A stretch of DNA of 64,000 bases from DATFVJ01 sp963727015 (GCA_963727015.1 CAVSEV010000005.1:372001-436000); one strand, 5' to 3'. Numbered from the stretch's first letter, positions 1 to 8,561 are shown. The notes: a model not told the origin generated them from the sequence alone. Numbers and translations are program-made.

Positions 1-281
1 GGCGCTACGCGGGCATCGGCGACGTCATCGTGGCGACCGTCAAGGACGCCCTGCCTGGTGCGGGCGTGAAGAAAGGTGACGTGGTCAAGGCCGTGGTCGT
101 GCGTACCCGCAAGGAGCGCCGCCGCAGCGATGGCTCCTACATCCGCTTCGACGAGAACGCCGCGGTGCTGATCAGGGACGGTGGCGACCCGCGCGGCACC
201 CGCATTTTCGGCCCGGTCGGCCGCGAGTTGCGCGAGAAGCGCTTCATGCGCATCATCTCGCTCGCCCCGGAGGTGTTGTGA
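1..281 (+). CDS. rplN: 50S ribosomal protein uL14, 3' part only
   Basis: This is the C-terminal part of ribosomal protein L14; the start lies left of the window and the visible frame begins at base 3. L14 binds 23S rRNA and helps form the inter-subunit bridge. The conserved stretch SYIRFDENAAVLI and the C-terminal GRELREKRFMRIISLAPEVL identify the family without doubt. The TGA stop at 279-281 shares its last base with the ATG of rplX, the tight spacing expected for translational coupling in the spc operon. Confidence 0.97.
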   Translation, partial: RYAGIGDVIVATVKDALPGAGVKKGDVVKAVVVRTRKERRRSDGSYIRFDENAAVLIRDGGDPRGTRIFGPVGRELREKRFMRIISLAPEVL

Positions 282-646
282 TGGCGAAGCAGGCCCGGCA
301 GCGAAAGCCGGCTAAGGCGCCCAAAATGAAGATCAAGAAGGGCGACCGCGTGGTCGTCGTGGCCGGCAAGGACCGCGGTCGTGAGGGTCATGTCATCGCG
401 GCCTACCCGGCGCGGCAGAAGGTCGTCGTAGAAGGCGTCAACATGATCAAGAAAAACACGAAGGTGACGCACCAGGGCCCGCGTGGTTCCAAGCAGGGCG
501 GGATCGTCAACCAAGAGGCTCCGCTCGACGTGAGCAACGTGCAGATCGTCGATCCGGATACCAAGCAACCGGCTCGCCTCGGCTACCGGCTCGATGACGC
601 GGGCAACAAGATCCGCGTGACCCGCCCTGGCGGTAAGGACATCTGA
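281..646 (+). CDS. rplX: 50S ribosomal protein uL24
   Basis: Ribosomal protein L24 (121 residues) binds near the 5' end of 23S rRNA and starts large-subunit assembly. The N-terminal KOW motif is visible (MKIKKGDRVVVVAGKDRGREG), followed by the conserved GVNMIKKNTK segment. I chose ATG 281 over the in-frame GTG at 278 because GGAGG lies seven bases before the ATG and the ATG overlaps the rplN stop (TGATG). The stop overlaps the rplE start in the same way. Confidence 0.97.
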   Translation: MAKQARQRKPAKAPKMKIKKGDRVVVVAGKDRGREGHVIAAYPARQKVVVEGVNMIKKNTKVTHQGPRGSKQGGIVNQEAPLDVSNVQIVDPDTKQPARLGYRLDDAGNKIRVTRPGGKDI

Positions 647-1239
647 TGGCAGCACCGACAAAGGAAGCGGCTCCAGCCGAGACCGTGGCTGTGCCCACAC
701 CGCGGCTCAAGGTCAGGTACGCCGGGCAAATCGCGCCCGCGCTGCGGAGCGAGTTCAGCTACGGCAACGTCATGCAGGTACCCGGGCTGACCAAGATCGT
801 GGTCAACATGGGCGTCGGCGAGGCCGCACGAGACGCGAAGCTGATCGACGGCGCGGTGCGGGATCTGGCCGTAATTACCGGCCAGAAGCCGGCGATCGCC
901 CGCGCGAAGAAGTCGGTCGCGCAGTTCAAGCTGCGCGAGGGGATGCCTATCGGCGCGCACGTGACGCTGCGTGGCAACCGGATGTGGGAGTTCTGCGACC
1001 GGCTTCTCACCATCGCGCTGCCGCGGATCCGTGACTTTCGGGGCCTGTCTGACAGGCAGTTCGACGGGCGGGGCAACTACACGTTCGGCCTCAACGAGCA
1101 GCTCATGTTTCATGAGATCGACCCGGACAAGGTCGACAGGCAGCGTGGCATGGACATCACCGTCGTGACCACCGCCACTACTGATGACGAGGGCCGCTCG
1201 CTGCTGCGGCGGCTCGGATTCCCGTTCAAGGAGAGCTGA
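646..1239 (+). CDS. rplE: 50S ribosomal protein uL5
   Basis: Ribosomal protein L5 (197 residues) binds 5S rRNA in the central protuberance. The family signature is clear: PGLTKIVVNMGVGEAARD near residue 45, then GQKPAIARAKKSVAQFKLRE and GNYTFGLNEQLMFHEID. Compared with the usual 180 or so residues it has about fifteen extra Ala/Pro/Glu-rich residues at the N-terminus. ATG 646 overlaps the rplX stop. The rpsZ start follows two bases after its own stop. Confidence 0.97.
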   Translation: MAAPTKEAAPAETVAVPTPRLKVRYAGQIAPALRSEFSYGNVMQVPGLTKIVVNMGVGEAARDAKLIDGAVRDLAVITGQKPAIARAKKSVAQFKLREGMPIGAHVTLRGNRMWEFCDRLLTIALPRIRDFRGLSDRQFDGRGNYTFGLNEQLMFHEIDPDKVDRQRGMDITVVTTATTDDEGRSLLRRLGFPFKES

Positions 1240-1241
1240 CC

Positions 1242-1427
1242 GTGGCCAAGAAGTCGCTGATCGCGAAGGCGAAGCGGACGCCCAAATTCAAGGTGCGCGG
1301 CTACACCAGGTGTTCCCGCTGCGGGCGCCCGCGTGCCGTATACCGCAGGTTCGGGTTGTGCCGCATCTGCTTCCGCGAGATGGCGCACGCTGGTGAGTTG
1401 CCAGGCATCACCAAGTCCAGCTGGTAG
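1242..1427 (+). CDS. rpsZ: 30S ribosomal protein uS14, zinc-binding type Z
   Basis: This 61-residue S14 is the short zinc-binding form: two CxxC pairs (CSRCGRPRAVYRRFGLCRIC) coordinate one zinc ion. It assembles late into the head of the 30S subunit. Actinomycetes often also carry a longer zinc-free paralogue induced by zinc starvation, which is not in this window. The gene starts at GTG 1242, two bases after the rplE stop. It is followed by an unusually long, structured 190-base gap before rpsH. Confidence 0.97.
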   Translation: MAKKSLIAKAKRTPKFKVRGYTRCSRCGRPRAVYRRFGLCRICFREMAHAGELPGITKSSW

Positions 1428-1617
1428 GCACCCGGCTGGCGGGTGCGGGAAGACCGCGGACCGCGTCGGCGCGGCCAGCGAGGCGCGGCAGGGCCAAAGA
1501 CGATCAGCCAAGACGATAAGAAGATGACGACCACTGGGTGCGAGCAGCACCCACCGACCACGCCGTAGGTCCCCGGCAGAACCAAGGGGAAACCGCGGCG
1601 AGGAGGGCCACCAGGCC
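1428..1617 (+). promoter_or_regulatory. structured leader between rpsZ and rpsH
   Basis: This 190-base gap is long for a spc operon, where genes normally abut. Two simple hairpins are visible: CACCCG/CGGGTG at 1429-1445 and TGGGTG/CACCCA at 1535-1553. A good ribosome-binding site (GAGGAGGG) lies just upstream of the rpsH ATG. It may be an S8 feedback or RNA-processing region, but E. coli S8 acts inside rplE, so this role is only inferred. Confidence 0.35.
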
Positions 1618-2016
1618 ATGACGATGACCGACCCGATCGCAGACATGCTGACCCGTCTGCGTAACGCTAACGCGGCATATCACGACAGCGTGGAGATGCC
1701 TTATTCAAGGATCAAGGTACACATCGCCGAGATCCTCCAGCAGGAGGGCTACATCGCGGGGTGGCGTGTCGAGGATGCCGATATCGGCAAGGACCTCGTG
1801 GTAGCCCTGAAGTTCGGGCCGTCGCGTGAGCGGTCGATTGCCGGGTTGAAGCGCGTATCCAAGCCGGGCCTGCGGGTGTACGCGAAGAGGGATGGCCTGC
1901 CCCGCGTACTCGGCGGCCTTGGCATCGCGATTCTCTCGACATCGGCTGGGCTGATGACCGACCGGCAGGCCAAGAAGCGTGGCGTGGGCGGGGAAGTCCT
2001 CGCCTTCGTCTGGTAA
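1618..2016 (+). CDS. rpsH: 30S ribosomal protein uS8
   Basis: Ribosomal protein S8 (132 residues, the usual size) binds helix 21 of 16S rRNA and in many bacteria also represses its own operon. The start TMTDPIADMLTRLRNAN and the C-terminal GVGGEVLAFVW are diagnostic. Two ATGs lie six bases apart (1618, 1624); the first has the better spacing to the GAGGAGGG ribosome-binding site. rplF begins twelve bases after the stop. Confidence 0.97.
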   Translation: MTMTDPIADMLTRLRNANAAYHDSVEMPYSRIKVHIAEILQQEGYIAGWRVEDADIGKDLVVALKFGPSRERSIAGLKRVSKPGLRVYAKRDGLPRVLGGLGIAILSTSAGLMTDRQAKKRGVGGEVLAFVW

Positions 2017-2028
2017 GGAGAGGCAGCG

Positions 2029-2565
2029 ATGTCACGTATTGGACGGCTGCCGATCCAGGTGCCGAGTGGAGTAGAGGTCACCATCGACGGCCGGGCGGTG
2101 ACGGTCAAGGGCCCGAAGGGCACGCTCAGCCACGTCGTCGCGGTACCGATCACGGTTGCCCAGCAGGACGGCATCATCACCGTCAAGAGGCCGGACGACG
2201 AGGGGCCCAACCGCGCGCTGCACGGCCTTTCCAGGACGCTGATCGCGAATATGGTGGGCGGCGTGACGCAGGGGTACCGCAAGACCCTTGAGATCGTCGG
2301 TGTCGGCTACCGCGTCCAGGCGAGGGGCGCCAACCTCGAATTCGCCCTCGGGTTCAGTCACCCGATCACGGTCGAGCCGCCGGACGGAATCAAGTTCACT
2401 GTCGAGACGCCCACCAGGTTCACCGTCGAGGGGATCGACAAGCAGCGGGTGGGCGAAGTGGCGGCCAACATACGTAAGCTCCGTAAGCCGGACCCATACA
2501 AGGGCAAGGGCGTGCGGTACCAAGGCGAGCAGGTCCGCCGCAAGGTCGGAAAGGCTGGGAAGTAA
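2029..2565 (+). CDS. rplF: 50S ribosomal protein uL6
   Basis: Ribosomal protein L6 (178 residues) sits near the sarcin-ricin loop and the factor-binding site. It begins MSRIGRLPIQVPSGVEV and ends with the conserved RKPDPYKGKGVRY segment, both classic for the family. Length and both tandem L6 folds are normal. GGAGAGG precedes the ATG by six bases. rplR follows after two bases. Confidence 0.97.
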   Translation: MSRIGRLPIQVPSGVEVTIDGRAVTVKGPKGTLSHVVAVPITVAQQDGIITVKRPDDEGPNRALHGLSRTLIANMVGGVTQGYRKTLEIVGVGYRVQARGANLEFALGFSHPITVEPPDGIKFTVETPTRFTVEGIDKQRVGEVAANIRKLRKPDPYKGKGVRYQGEQVRRKVGKAGK

Positions 2566-2567
2566 GG

Positions 2568-2963
2568 ATGGCTGGCGGTATTACGCGCAAGAAGCGCGCG
2601 GGAAGGCGCACGTCGGCGCGGGCCGCGGCGCGCGCGCGCCGGCACCTGCGGGTACGCAAGACGGTCAGCGGCGCCGCGGCGAGGCCACGCCTGGTCGTCA
2701 GCCGCTCGGCCCGCCATATCGTCGCCCAGCTGGTCGACGACACGGCCGGCCGCACCCTCGTGTCAGCGTCCACCCTGGACGGGAGCCTCCGTGGCGCCGA
2801 TGGCGACAAGACGGCCAAGGCGCGGCGGGTCGGCAAGCTCCTGGCAGAGCGCGCGGTAGATGCGGGCATCACAAGCGCGGTGTTTGACCGCGGTGGCTAC
2901 CGGTATCACGGCCGGGTCGCGGCACTCGCGGATGGCGCCCGCGAGGGCGGGCTGGCCCTCTAG
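2568..2963 (+). CDS. rplR: 50S ribosomal protein uL18
   Basis: Ribosomal protein L18 (131 residues) binds 5S rRNA with L5. An Arg-rich N-terminus is followed by RLVVSRSARHIVAQLVDD and VFDRGGYRYHGRVAALADGA, which match the family closely. The gene is slightly longer than usual at the basic N-terminus, as in other actinomycetes. It starts two bases after rplF and is 32 bases from rpsE. Confidence 0.97.
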   Translation: MAGGITRKKRAGRRTSARAAARARRHLRVRKTVSGAAARPRLVVSRSARHIVAQLVDDTAGRTLVSASTLDGSLRGADGDKTAKARRVGKLLAERAVDAGITSAVFDRGGYRYHGRVAALADGAREGGLAL

Positions 2964-2995
2964 ATGACACCACAAGACGAGATGAGGAATCAGTA

Positions 2996-3595
2996 ATGGC
3001 AGCAGCTCCGCGGCGGGGCGGCGGCGGTGAGCGGCGAGATCGCCGCGACGACCGCCGCGGCGGCGCCGGCGACAAGCAGGCCGCCTACCTTGAGCGCGTG
3101 GTGGCCATCAACCGGGTCGCCAAGGTCGTCAAGGGCGGCAGGCGCTTCAGCTTCACCGCGCTTGTCGTGGTGGGTGACGGTAACGGCATGGTCGGCGTCG
3201 GGTATGGCAAGGCGAAAGAGGTCCCTGCGGCGATCGCCAAGGGCGTGGAGGAGGCCAAGAAGCACTTCTTCAAGGTCCCGCGCATCGCCGGCACCATCCC
3301 GCACACGGTGCAGGGTGAGGAGGCGGCCGGGGTGGTGCTGCTCAAGCCGGCCAGCCCAGGTACCGGCGTCATCGCGGGCGGCCCGGTCCGTGCCGTGCTT
3401 GAGTGCGCAGGGATCCACGACGTGCTCTCCAGGTCGCTCGGGTCGTCGAACCCGATCAACGTCGTGCACGCTACCGTCGCCGCGCTGAAGGGCCTGAACC
3501 GCCCCGAGGAGATCGCGGCGAAGCGCGGCCTGCCGATTGAGGACGTCGCGCCGGCGGCGATGCTCCGGGCCCGCGCCGCGGCCGCGAACAACTGA
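2996..3595 (+). CDS. rpsE: 30S ribosomal protein uS5
   Basis: Ribosomal protein S5 (199 residues) takes part in decoding fidelity and mRNA unwinding at the ribosome entry. The double-stranded RNA-binding part is seen at LERVVAINRVAKVVKGGRRF, and the second domain at GTGVIAGGPVRAVLECAGI. The first 25 or so residues are a Gly/Arg/Asp-rich extension common in actinomycete S5 proteins. Start ATG 2996 follows AGGAATCAGTA. Confidence 0.97.
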   Translation: MAAAPRRGGGGERRDRRDDRRGGAGDKQAAYLERVVAINRVAKVVKGGRRFSFTALVVVGDGNGMVGVGYGKAKEVPAAIAKGVEEAKKHFFKVPRIAGTIPHTVQGEEAAGVVLLKPASPGTGVIAGGPVRAVLECAGIHDVLSRSLGSSNPINVVHATVAALKGLNRPEEIAAKRGLPIEDVAPAAMLRARAAAANN

Positions 3596-3609
3596 GCGGG
3601 AGCTGAAGA

Positions 3610-3792
3610 ATGGCAAAGCTGAAGGTCACCCAGACCCGCTCCAAAATCGGCGGCACGCACTCGCAGCGGGAGTCGCTGCGCTCGCTTGGGCTGAAGCGGA
3701 TCCGCGACGTGGTCGTCAAGGAAGACAGGCCAGAGATCCGCGGCATGATCCAGACGGTGCGCCACCTGGTCACCGTCGAGGAGGTCGACTGA
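3610..3792 (+). CDS. rpmD: 50S ribosomal protein uL30
   Basis: Ribosomal protein L30 (60 residues, normal size) of the large subunit. The sequence AKLKVTQTRSKIGG followed by LGLKRIRDVVV is diagnostic. The ATG at 3610 is preceded by GGGAGCTGAAGA. The stop is two bases before the ATG of the extended rplO gene. Confidence 0.96.
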   Translation: MAKLKVTQTRSKIGGTHSQRESLRSLGLKRIRDVVVKEDRPEIRGMIQTVRHLVTVEEVD

Positions 3793-3794
3793 AC

Positions 3795-4850
3795 ATGGCA
3801 GACGCCGACAAGGCGGTACCGTCAGATGGCGCACCGTCGGATGACGCACCGGCAGGGGCGGGCATCCCAGATAGCGGGGCCACGGCCCGGCAGGCGCCCG
3901 AGCACGCCAGCGCGCCTGAGCACGCCAGTGCGCCCGAGCAGGCCAGTGCGCCCGAGCAGGCCAGTGCGCCCGAGCAGGCCAGTGCGCCTGAGCAGGCCAG
4001 TGCGCCTGAGCCGGCCAGTGCGCCTAGCCGGCCAGTGCGCCTGCAGGCCAGTGCGCCCGAGCAGGCCAGTGCGCCCGAGCCGGCCAGTGCGCCCGAGCCG
4101 GCCAGTGCGCCCGAGCCCGCCAGTGCGCCCGAGCCAGCCAGTGAGGCGCAGGAGTCGGCTGCGGCGTCGGCCGGTGACGGTGCGCCAGCCGGTGACGGTG
4201 CGCCAGCCGGTGACAGTACGCCAGCCGGAGCTGACAGCGCCGACGCGCCGGACCTGGCGGCGGCCGAGCCCGACGACGCCGGCGATGCCGGCGATGCCGA
4301 CGAGGTCGGCACGGCGCCGCCGAAGCCGCAGCCGAGGGCGAAGGCCGCAGGCCGGCCTGCCGCGGCGGGCACCGATGGAGAAGGTGGCACCGCGGCGTCA
4401 GGGCGGGCAGGCCTGAAGCTTCACCACCTCCGCCCGGCGCCAGGCGCGCACAGGACCAAAACCCGGGTGGGCCGCGGCGAGGCCTCCAAGGGCAAGTCGG
4501 CTGGGCGCGGAACCAAGGGCACCAAGGCACGTGACACCGTGCCGGTGCGGTTCGAAGGCGGCCAGATGCCCTTGCACCGGCGGGTGCCAAAGCGCCGGGG
4601 TTTTTCCAACGACAGGTTCAAGACCACCTACCAGGTCGTGAATCTGGACCGGCTCGCCGCGCTCTACCCGCAGGGTGGTGAGGTGACACCGGACGACCTG
4701 GTCGCCAGGGGCGCCGTCCGCAAGGGTGAGCTTGTCAAGGTTCTCGGCAGCGGGGAGGTGGGCATCGCGCTCCGGGTGAGCGCGCACGCGTTCTCCGCGT
4801 CGGCTAAGGACAAGATCACGTCGGCCGGGGGGACCACGACCGAGATATGA
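3795..4850 (+). CDS. rplO: 50S ribosomal protein uL15 with a ~205-residue repeat-rich N-terminal extension
   Basis: The C-terminal ~146 residues are a normal L15, from LKLHHLRPAPGAHRTKTRVG through KGTKARDTVPVRFEGGQMPL to the end. L15 is a late assembly protein of the 50S subunit. In front lies an acidic Ala/Pro/Glu extension of about 205 residues, built mainly of 18-bp repeats encoding ASAPEQ (about 3900-4150). ATG 3795 is two bases after rpmD; no good ribosome-binding site or start lies near the L15 domain itself. Within the array, a 1-base and a 2-base deletion restore frame together, which argues that the extension is translated. Whether it is cleaved off is unknown. Confidence 0.9.
   Translation: MADADKAVPSDGAPSDDAPAGAGIPDSGATARQAPEHASAPEHASAPEQASAPEQASAPEQASAPEQASAPEPASAPSRPVRLQASAPEQASAPEPASAPEPASAPEPASAPEPASEAQESAAASAGDGAPAGDGAPAGDSTPAGADSADAPDLAAAEPDDAGDAGDADEVGTAPPKPQPRAKAAGRPAAAGTDGEGGTAASGRAGLKLHHLRPAPGAHRTKTRVGRGEASKGKSAGRGTKGTKARDTVPVRFEGGQMPLHRRVPKRRGFSNDRFKTTYQVVNLDRLAALYPQGGEVTPDDLVARGAVRKGELVKVLGSGEVGIALRVSAHAFSASAKDKITSAGGTTTEI
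3897..4150 (+). repeat. 18-bp tandem repeats coding ASAPEQ/ASAPEP in rplO
   Basis: About thirteen units of an 18-bp repeat with core GAGCAGGCCAGTGCGCC run through the rplO extension. At 4020-4044 the array has lost one G and, sixteen bases later, two more bases, so a few residues (SRPVRLQ) are read out of register before the ASAPEQ phase returns. Confidence 0.9.
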
Positions 4851-4910
4851 CTGGACCACCGCTGGCCTGACCACAGGACGCGCGCTATCGGTATTCCGCG
4901 CTGCTCCTGT

Positions 4911-4916
4911 TAGAGT
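4911..4916 (+). promoter_or_regulatory. possible -10 element for secY
   Basis: TAGAGT lies 65 bases upstream of the secY ATG in a 130-base gap after rplO. It fits the actinomycete TANNNT -10 pattern. No convincing -35 box is seen, so this is a weak assignment. Confidence 0.3.
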
Positions 4917-4980
4917 GCAGCGAATACACTACGCCGCGAGCGCGGCCGAATACGTTCACCCACCAATACGAGGACGGCGC

Positions 4981-6291
4981 ATGCTTACCGCGTTCATACG
5001 GGCGTTCCGGACGCCTGACCTGCGCAGGAAGCTGCTATTTACGCTCTTCATCATTGCCGTGTTCCGGCTGGGCTCCGCGCTGCCCGCACCCGGCGTCTCC
5101 GAGAAGTCCATCAACGCGTGCATCGGCCTGGAGGCCGGCAGCAGCCAGGCGGGCGTCTACCAGCTGGTGAACCTGTTCAGCGGCGGCGCGCTGCTGCGGC
5201 TGTCGGTCTTCGCGCTCGGCATCATGCCGTACATCACGGCAAGCATCATCCTGCAGCTGCTGACGGTCGTGATCCCGCGACTTGAGGCGCTGAAGGACGA
5301 GGGCCAGGCGGGCCAGGCGAAGATCACTCAGTACACCAGGTACCTAACCATCGGCCTGGCGATCCTTCAGTCCACCGGCATTGTGGCCCTGGCCAAGAGC
5401 GGCAAGCTGTTCTCCAACTGCACCCAGCCGCTGCTGGCGAACCAGTCAATCTTCACCCAGGGCACGATCGTGATCTGCATGACGGCGGGCACGGCCGTAA
5501 TCATGTGGCTGGGTGAGCTCATCACCGACCGCGGCGTCGGCAACGGCATGTCCATCCTGATTTTCACCCAGGTCATCGCGGTCATCCCAAGCGAGATGGT
5601 CCAGATCGGCCAGGTCAAGGGCCCGTTCGTGCTCGGCCTCGTCGTCGCCATCGGCGTCGCGATCATCGCGGGCGTCGTGTTCGTCGAGCAGGCGCAGCGC
5701 CGCGTCCCCGTGCAATACGCGAAACGGATGGTGGGCCGCCGCATGTATGGCGGCACGTCCACCTACATCCCGCTCAAGGTCAACCAGGCCGGCGTCATTC
5801 CTGTCATCTTCGCCTCGTCGTTGCTGTACATACCGCAGCTGGCGGCGTCTCTGCTCGGCAACCCGAACCATCCGAGCGGCTGGGTGAACTGGGTCAACAA
5901 CAACCTGGTCAAAAGTGATCATCCGCTGTACATGCTCTCGTTCTTCGCGTTGATCATCTTCTTCACTTACTTCTACGTGATGATCACGTTCAACCCGGTC
6001 GAAGTCGCTGACAACATGAAAAAGGTGGGCGGGTTCATTCCCGGCATCCGGCCGGGCAGGCCCACCGCCGAATACCTGGACTATGTGCTTACCCGGCTAA
6101 CCGCCGCGGGCGCACCTTACCTGGGTCTCATCGCCCTGATACCGATGGTGGCGCTTGCGGTCGTCGGCGCGAGTAACCAGTTCCCGTTTGGCGGCACCAG
6201 CATCCTGATCACCGTGGGCGTAGGGCTGGACACGGTGAAGCAGATCGAAAGCCAGCTGCAACAGCGTAACTATGAGGGTTTCCTGCGGTAG
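4981..6291 (+). CDS. secY: Sec translocase channel subunit SecY
   Basis: SecY (436 residues) is the ten-helix protein-conducting channel of the Sec translocon in the plasma membrane. It starts MLTAFIRAFRTPDLRRKLLF, and the conserved plug-region motif GIMPYITASIILQLL and the cytosolic loop with FNPVEVADNMKKVGGFIPGIRPG are present. ATG 4981 is chosen because GAGG lies seven bases upstream and the family N-terminus fits; an in-frame GTG at 4915 would add 22 unsupported residues. The stop TAG shares its last base with the GTG of adk. Confidence 0.97.
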   Translation: MLTAFIRAFRTPDLRRKLLFTLFIIAVFRLGSALPAPGVSEKSINACIGLEAGSSQAGVYQLVNLFSGGALLRLSVFALGIMPYITASIILQLLTVVIPRLEALKDEGQAGQAKITQYTRYLTIGLAILQSTGIVALAKSGKLFSNCTQPLLANQSIFTQGTIVICMTAGTAVIMWLGELITDRGVGNGMSILIFTQVIAVIPSEMVQIGQVKGPFVLGLVVAIGVAIIAGVVFVEQAQRRVPVQYAKRMVGRRMYGGTSTYIPLKVNQAGVIPVIFASSLLYIPQLAASLLGNPNHPSGWVNWVNNNLVKSDHPLYMLSFFALIIFFTYFYVMITFNPVEVADNMKKVGGFIPGIRPGRPTAEYLDYVLTRLTAAGAPYLGLIALIPMVALAVVGASNQFPFGGTSILITVGVGLDTVKQIESQLQQRNYEGFLR

Positions 6292-6944
6292 TGCGCATCG
6301 TCCTCGTCGGGCCCCCCGGTGCGGGGAAGGGGACACAGGCCCAGTTCATCTCCTCCCACCTGGCGATCCCGAAAATCTCGACAGGTGACATCTTTCGTTA
6401 CAACGTGAGCAACGGCACGGCACTTGGCCGTAAGGCGAAGGCCTACATGGACCTGGGTGATCTGGTCCCTGACGAGATAACCATCGCGATGGTCCGCGAT
6501 CGGCTGACTGAGGATGACACCCAAGAAGGCTTTCTGCTCGATGGCTTTCCGCGGAACGTCCCGCAGGCCGAGACGCTGAAAAAGATGCTGACGGAGTGGG
6601 ACACTCGGCTGGAACTGGTACTCGAACTCGTCGTTGACGACGACGAGGTGGTACGGAGGCTGTCCGGCAGGCGGACGTGCCACCGCTGCGGGCGGGTCTG
6701 GCATGTGCTCTTCGATCCGCCGGCCCGGCGGGACATCTGCGACGACTGCGGCGGCGAGCTGTTCCAGCGCGACGATGACCGTGAAGAAACGATCCGGCAC
6801 CGGCTTGAGGTCTACCAGGAACAGACCTCGCCGTTGATCGCGTTCTATGCAGATGAGGGCATCCTGCTCGGCATCGATGCCACCGGCCCGGTCGAAGAGG
6901 TCACCGCGCGTGCCATCGGAGCGTTGCGGCCGTTCGTCAACTGA
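6291..6944 (+). CDS. adk: adenylate kinase
   Basis: Adenylate kinase (217 residues) catalyses ATP + AMP = 2 ADP. The P-loop GPPGAGKGTQ is near residue 7, the AMP-binding motif is STGDIFR, and DGFPRNVPQAE follows. The LID domain carries four cysteines (CHRCGRVWH ... CDDCGG), so it is the zinc-binding long form. Translation starts at GTG 6291 overlapping the secY stop by one base, implying coupled synthesis. Confidence 0.97.
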   Translation: MRIVLVGPPGAGKGTQAQFISSHLAIPKISTGDIFRYNVSNGTALGRKAKAYMDLGDLVPDEITIAMVRDRLTEDDTQEGFLLDGFPRNVPQAETLKKMLTEWDTRLELVLELVVDDDEVVRRLSGRRTCHRCGRVWHVLFDPPARRDICDDCGGELFQRDDDREETIRHRLEVYQEQTSPLIAFYADEGILLGIDATGPVEEVTARAIGALRPFVN

Positions 6945-7017
6945 CCGGCGGCACGGGTGGCGCCCCCGCCGGGGCGCACACTGGCAGGTAACCTCTAATC
7001 CCGACAGAGGGGGATCT

Positions 7018-7857
7018 GTGCGGAGAAGTCATAGGCTAGCGATCCAGCTCAAGTCCCCGGCGCAGTTCGCCAAGATGCGCGAGGCCGGGGTGCTTGTCGC
7101 CGGGACGCTGCAAGCGCTGGCCGCCGCGGCACAGCCGGGCGTCACGACCGCGGAGCTTGACGCCCTCGCGGAAGAGCGCATCCGCGCCGCGGGCGGCGTC
7201 CCATCGTTCAAGGGTTACCACGGGTTCCCTGCCACCATCTGCACGTCGGTGGACGACGAGATTGTGCATGGCATCCCCAGTGATGCCAAACGGCTGCGCA
7301 GCGGTTCGGTAATTTCGATCGATTGCGGCGCCATCGTGGACGGCTGGCACGCGGATGCCGCGCTCACCGTGGGAGTCGGCCCGATCTCAGCGGAAATGGC
7401 GCGGTTGCTGGCGGTGTGTGAAGAGGCCCTCTGGCGAGGGCTCGCGAACGCCAGGGCCGGCCGCCGGCTTACCGACATCTCACACGCCATTGAAGGCAGC
7501 GTCCGATCCAGCGGCGAATACGGCATCGTTGAGGAGTATGTGGGGCATGGCATCGGGACCGAGATGCACATGCCGCCTTCGGTGCCGAACTACGGTCCGC
7601 CGGGTCATGGTCCCCTGCTCAGGGAGGGCATGGCACTCGCGGTCGAGCCGATGGTGACCGCAGGCGGCCGTGCCACGAAACTGCTTGCTGACGACTGGAC
7701 CGTGATGACAGCGGACGGTTCGTGGTCGGCGCACTTCGAGCACACGGTCGCGATCACCGCAGCCGGCCCATGGGTGCTGACCTCGGTCGACGGCGGAGCC
7801 AGCCGGCTGAGCAACCTCGCCCCGGCGGCTGGCGCTGCCGCAAGCTCGAATAGCTGA
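7018..7857 (+). CDS. map: type I methionine aminopeptidase
   Basis: Removes the initiator methionine from nascent proteins. The pita-bread fold metal ligands are visible: IDCGAIVDGWHADAALT (two Asp), YVGHGIGTEMH (His), AVEPM (Glu) and FEHTVAIT (Glu). At about 279 residues it is the usual size. GTG 7018 is selected because AGAGGGGG precedes it and the next homologous residues are SPAQFAKMREAG. It lies in the secY-adk-map group, the common actinomycete order. Confidence 0.95.
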   Translation: MRRSHRLAIQLKSPAQFAKMREAGVLVAGTLQALAAAAQPGVTTAELDALAEERIRAAGGVPSFKGYHGFPATICTSVDDEIVHGIPSDAKRLRSGSVISIDCGAIVDGWHADAALTVGVGPISAEMARLLAVCEEALWRGLANARAGRRLTDISHAIEGSVRSSGEYGIVEEYVGHGIGTEMHMPPSVPNYGPPGHGPLLREGMALAVEPMVTAGGRATKLLADDWTVMTADGSWSAHFEHTVAITAAGPWVLTSVDGGASRLSNLAPAAGAAASSNS

Positions 7858-7868
7858 GGTGAGAAGCG

Positions 7869-8492
7869 ATGCCGTCCGATCCCCGGATCCGCGCCTCCGA
7901 CGCCGACCGCGATCGCGCAGCGGAGGCGCTGCGGGAGCATCACGCGACGGGCCGGCTGACGGTGGAGGAGTTCCAGGAACGCCTGGACCGTGTGTACGCG
8001 GCCAAGACGCTCGGGGAACTGGACGACGTGCTGGCTGACCTGCCCGCGATAGATCTGTACCAGTTGCCGATTCCGGCCGGCCAGCGGTTCGTTCCGCCAC
8101 CGCGGCCGCCAGCCACCCGTGGGCTCGGCCGGATCTCACCGGCATGGCGTGCCGCCTGGGGAGCCTGGGCCTCGGTCAGCCTGGTCCTCACCGTGATCTG
8201 GCTGATCACAGCGGGCCTTACCTCGGGTGGCACCGCTTATTTCTGGCCCGTGTGGATCATCGGGCCCTGGGGTGCGGTGATGCTGGGGCGCTGGATCTTT
8301 GGCGGCGGGCCGCCGCAGGGGGGACCCCGCGACCGCGGTGCGGGCAGGGACGAGTGGCGGGCACGGCGCCACGACGTGCGCGACCAATTACGTGCGCAGC
8401 GTCACCAGTTGCGGCGCGACCTGCGGTCAGGCCGCGACGATTTGCACGGTGGCCCGGCCGATCCTGGCGGCGGCCCACCGCGGGACCAGTGA
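7869..8492 (+). CDS. DUF1707 membrane protein
   Basis: The first ~55 residues (RIRASDADRDRAAEALREH ... GRLTVEEFQERLDRVYAAKT) are a DUF1707 domain, an actinobacterial cytoplasmic helical domain often fused to membrane segments. Two hydrophobic helices follow (about residues 95-115 and 125-140), then a highly charged Arg/Asp-rich tail. Function is unknown in the family. ATG 7869 follows GGTGAGAAGCG, eleven bases after map. A second DUF1707 protein is at 28892-29833. Confidence 0.85.
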   Translation: MPSDPRIRASDADRDRAAEALREHHATGRLTVEEFQERLDRVYAAKTLGELDDVLADLPAIDLYQLPIPAGQRFVPPPRPPATRGLGRISPAWRAAWGAWASVSLVLTVIWLITAGLTSGGTAYFWPVWIIGPWGAVMLGRWIFGGGPPQGGPRDRGAGRDEWRARRHDVRDQLRAQRHQLRRDLRSGRDDLHGGPADPGGGPPRDQ

Positions 8493-8561
8493 GCCAGGCA
8501 GCCTTGCCGGCGGGCCGGCCGCGGGTGGACGGAAGGATTCGCGTTGGCGCCGCTTGTCGCG

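Noticed and set aside
3770..4390. Reverse-strand Ala/Gly/Ser-rich protein over rplO
   Set aside because: It is the reverse reading of the rplO repeats and is antisense to a certain gene.
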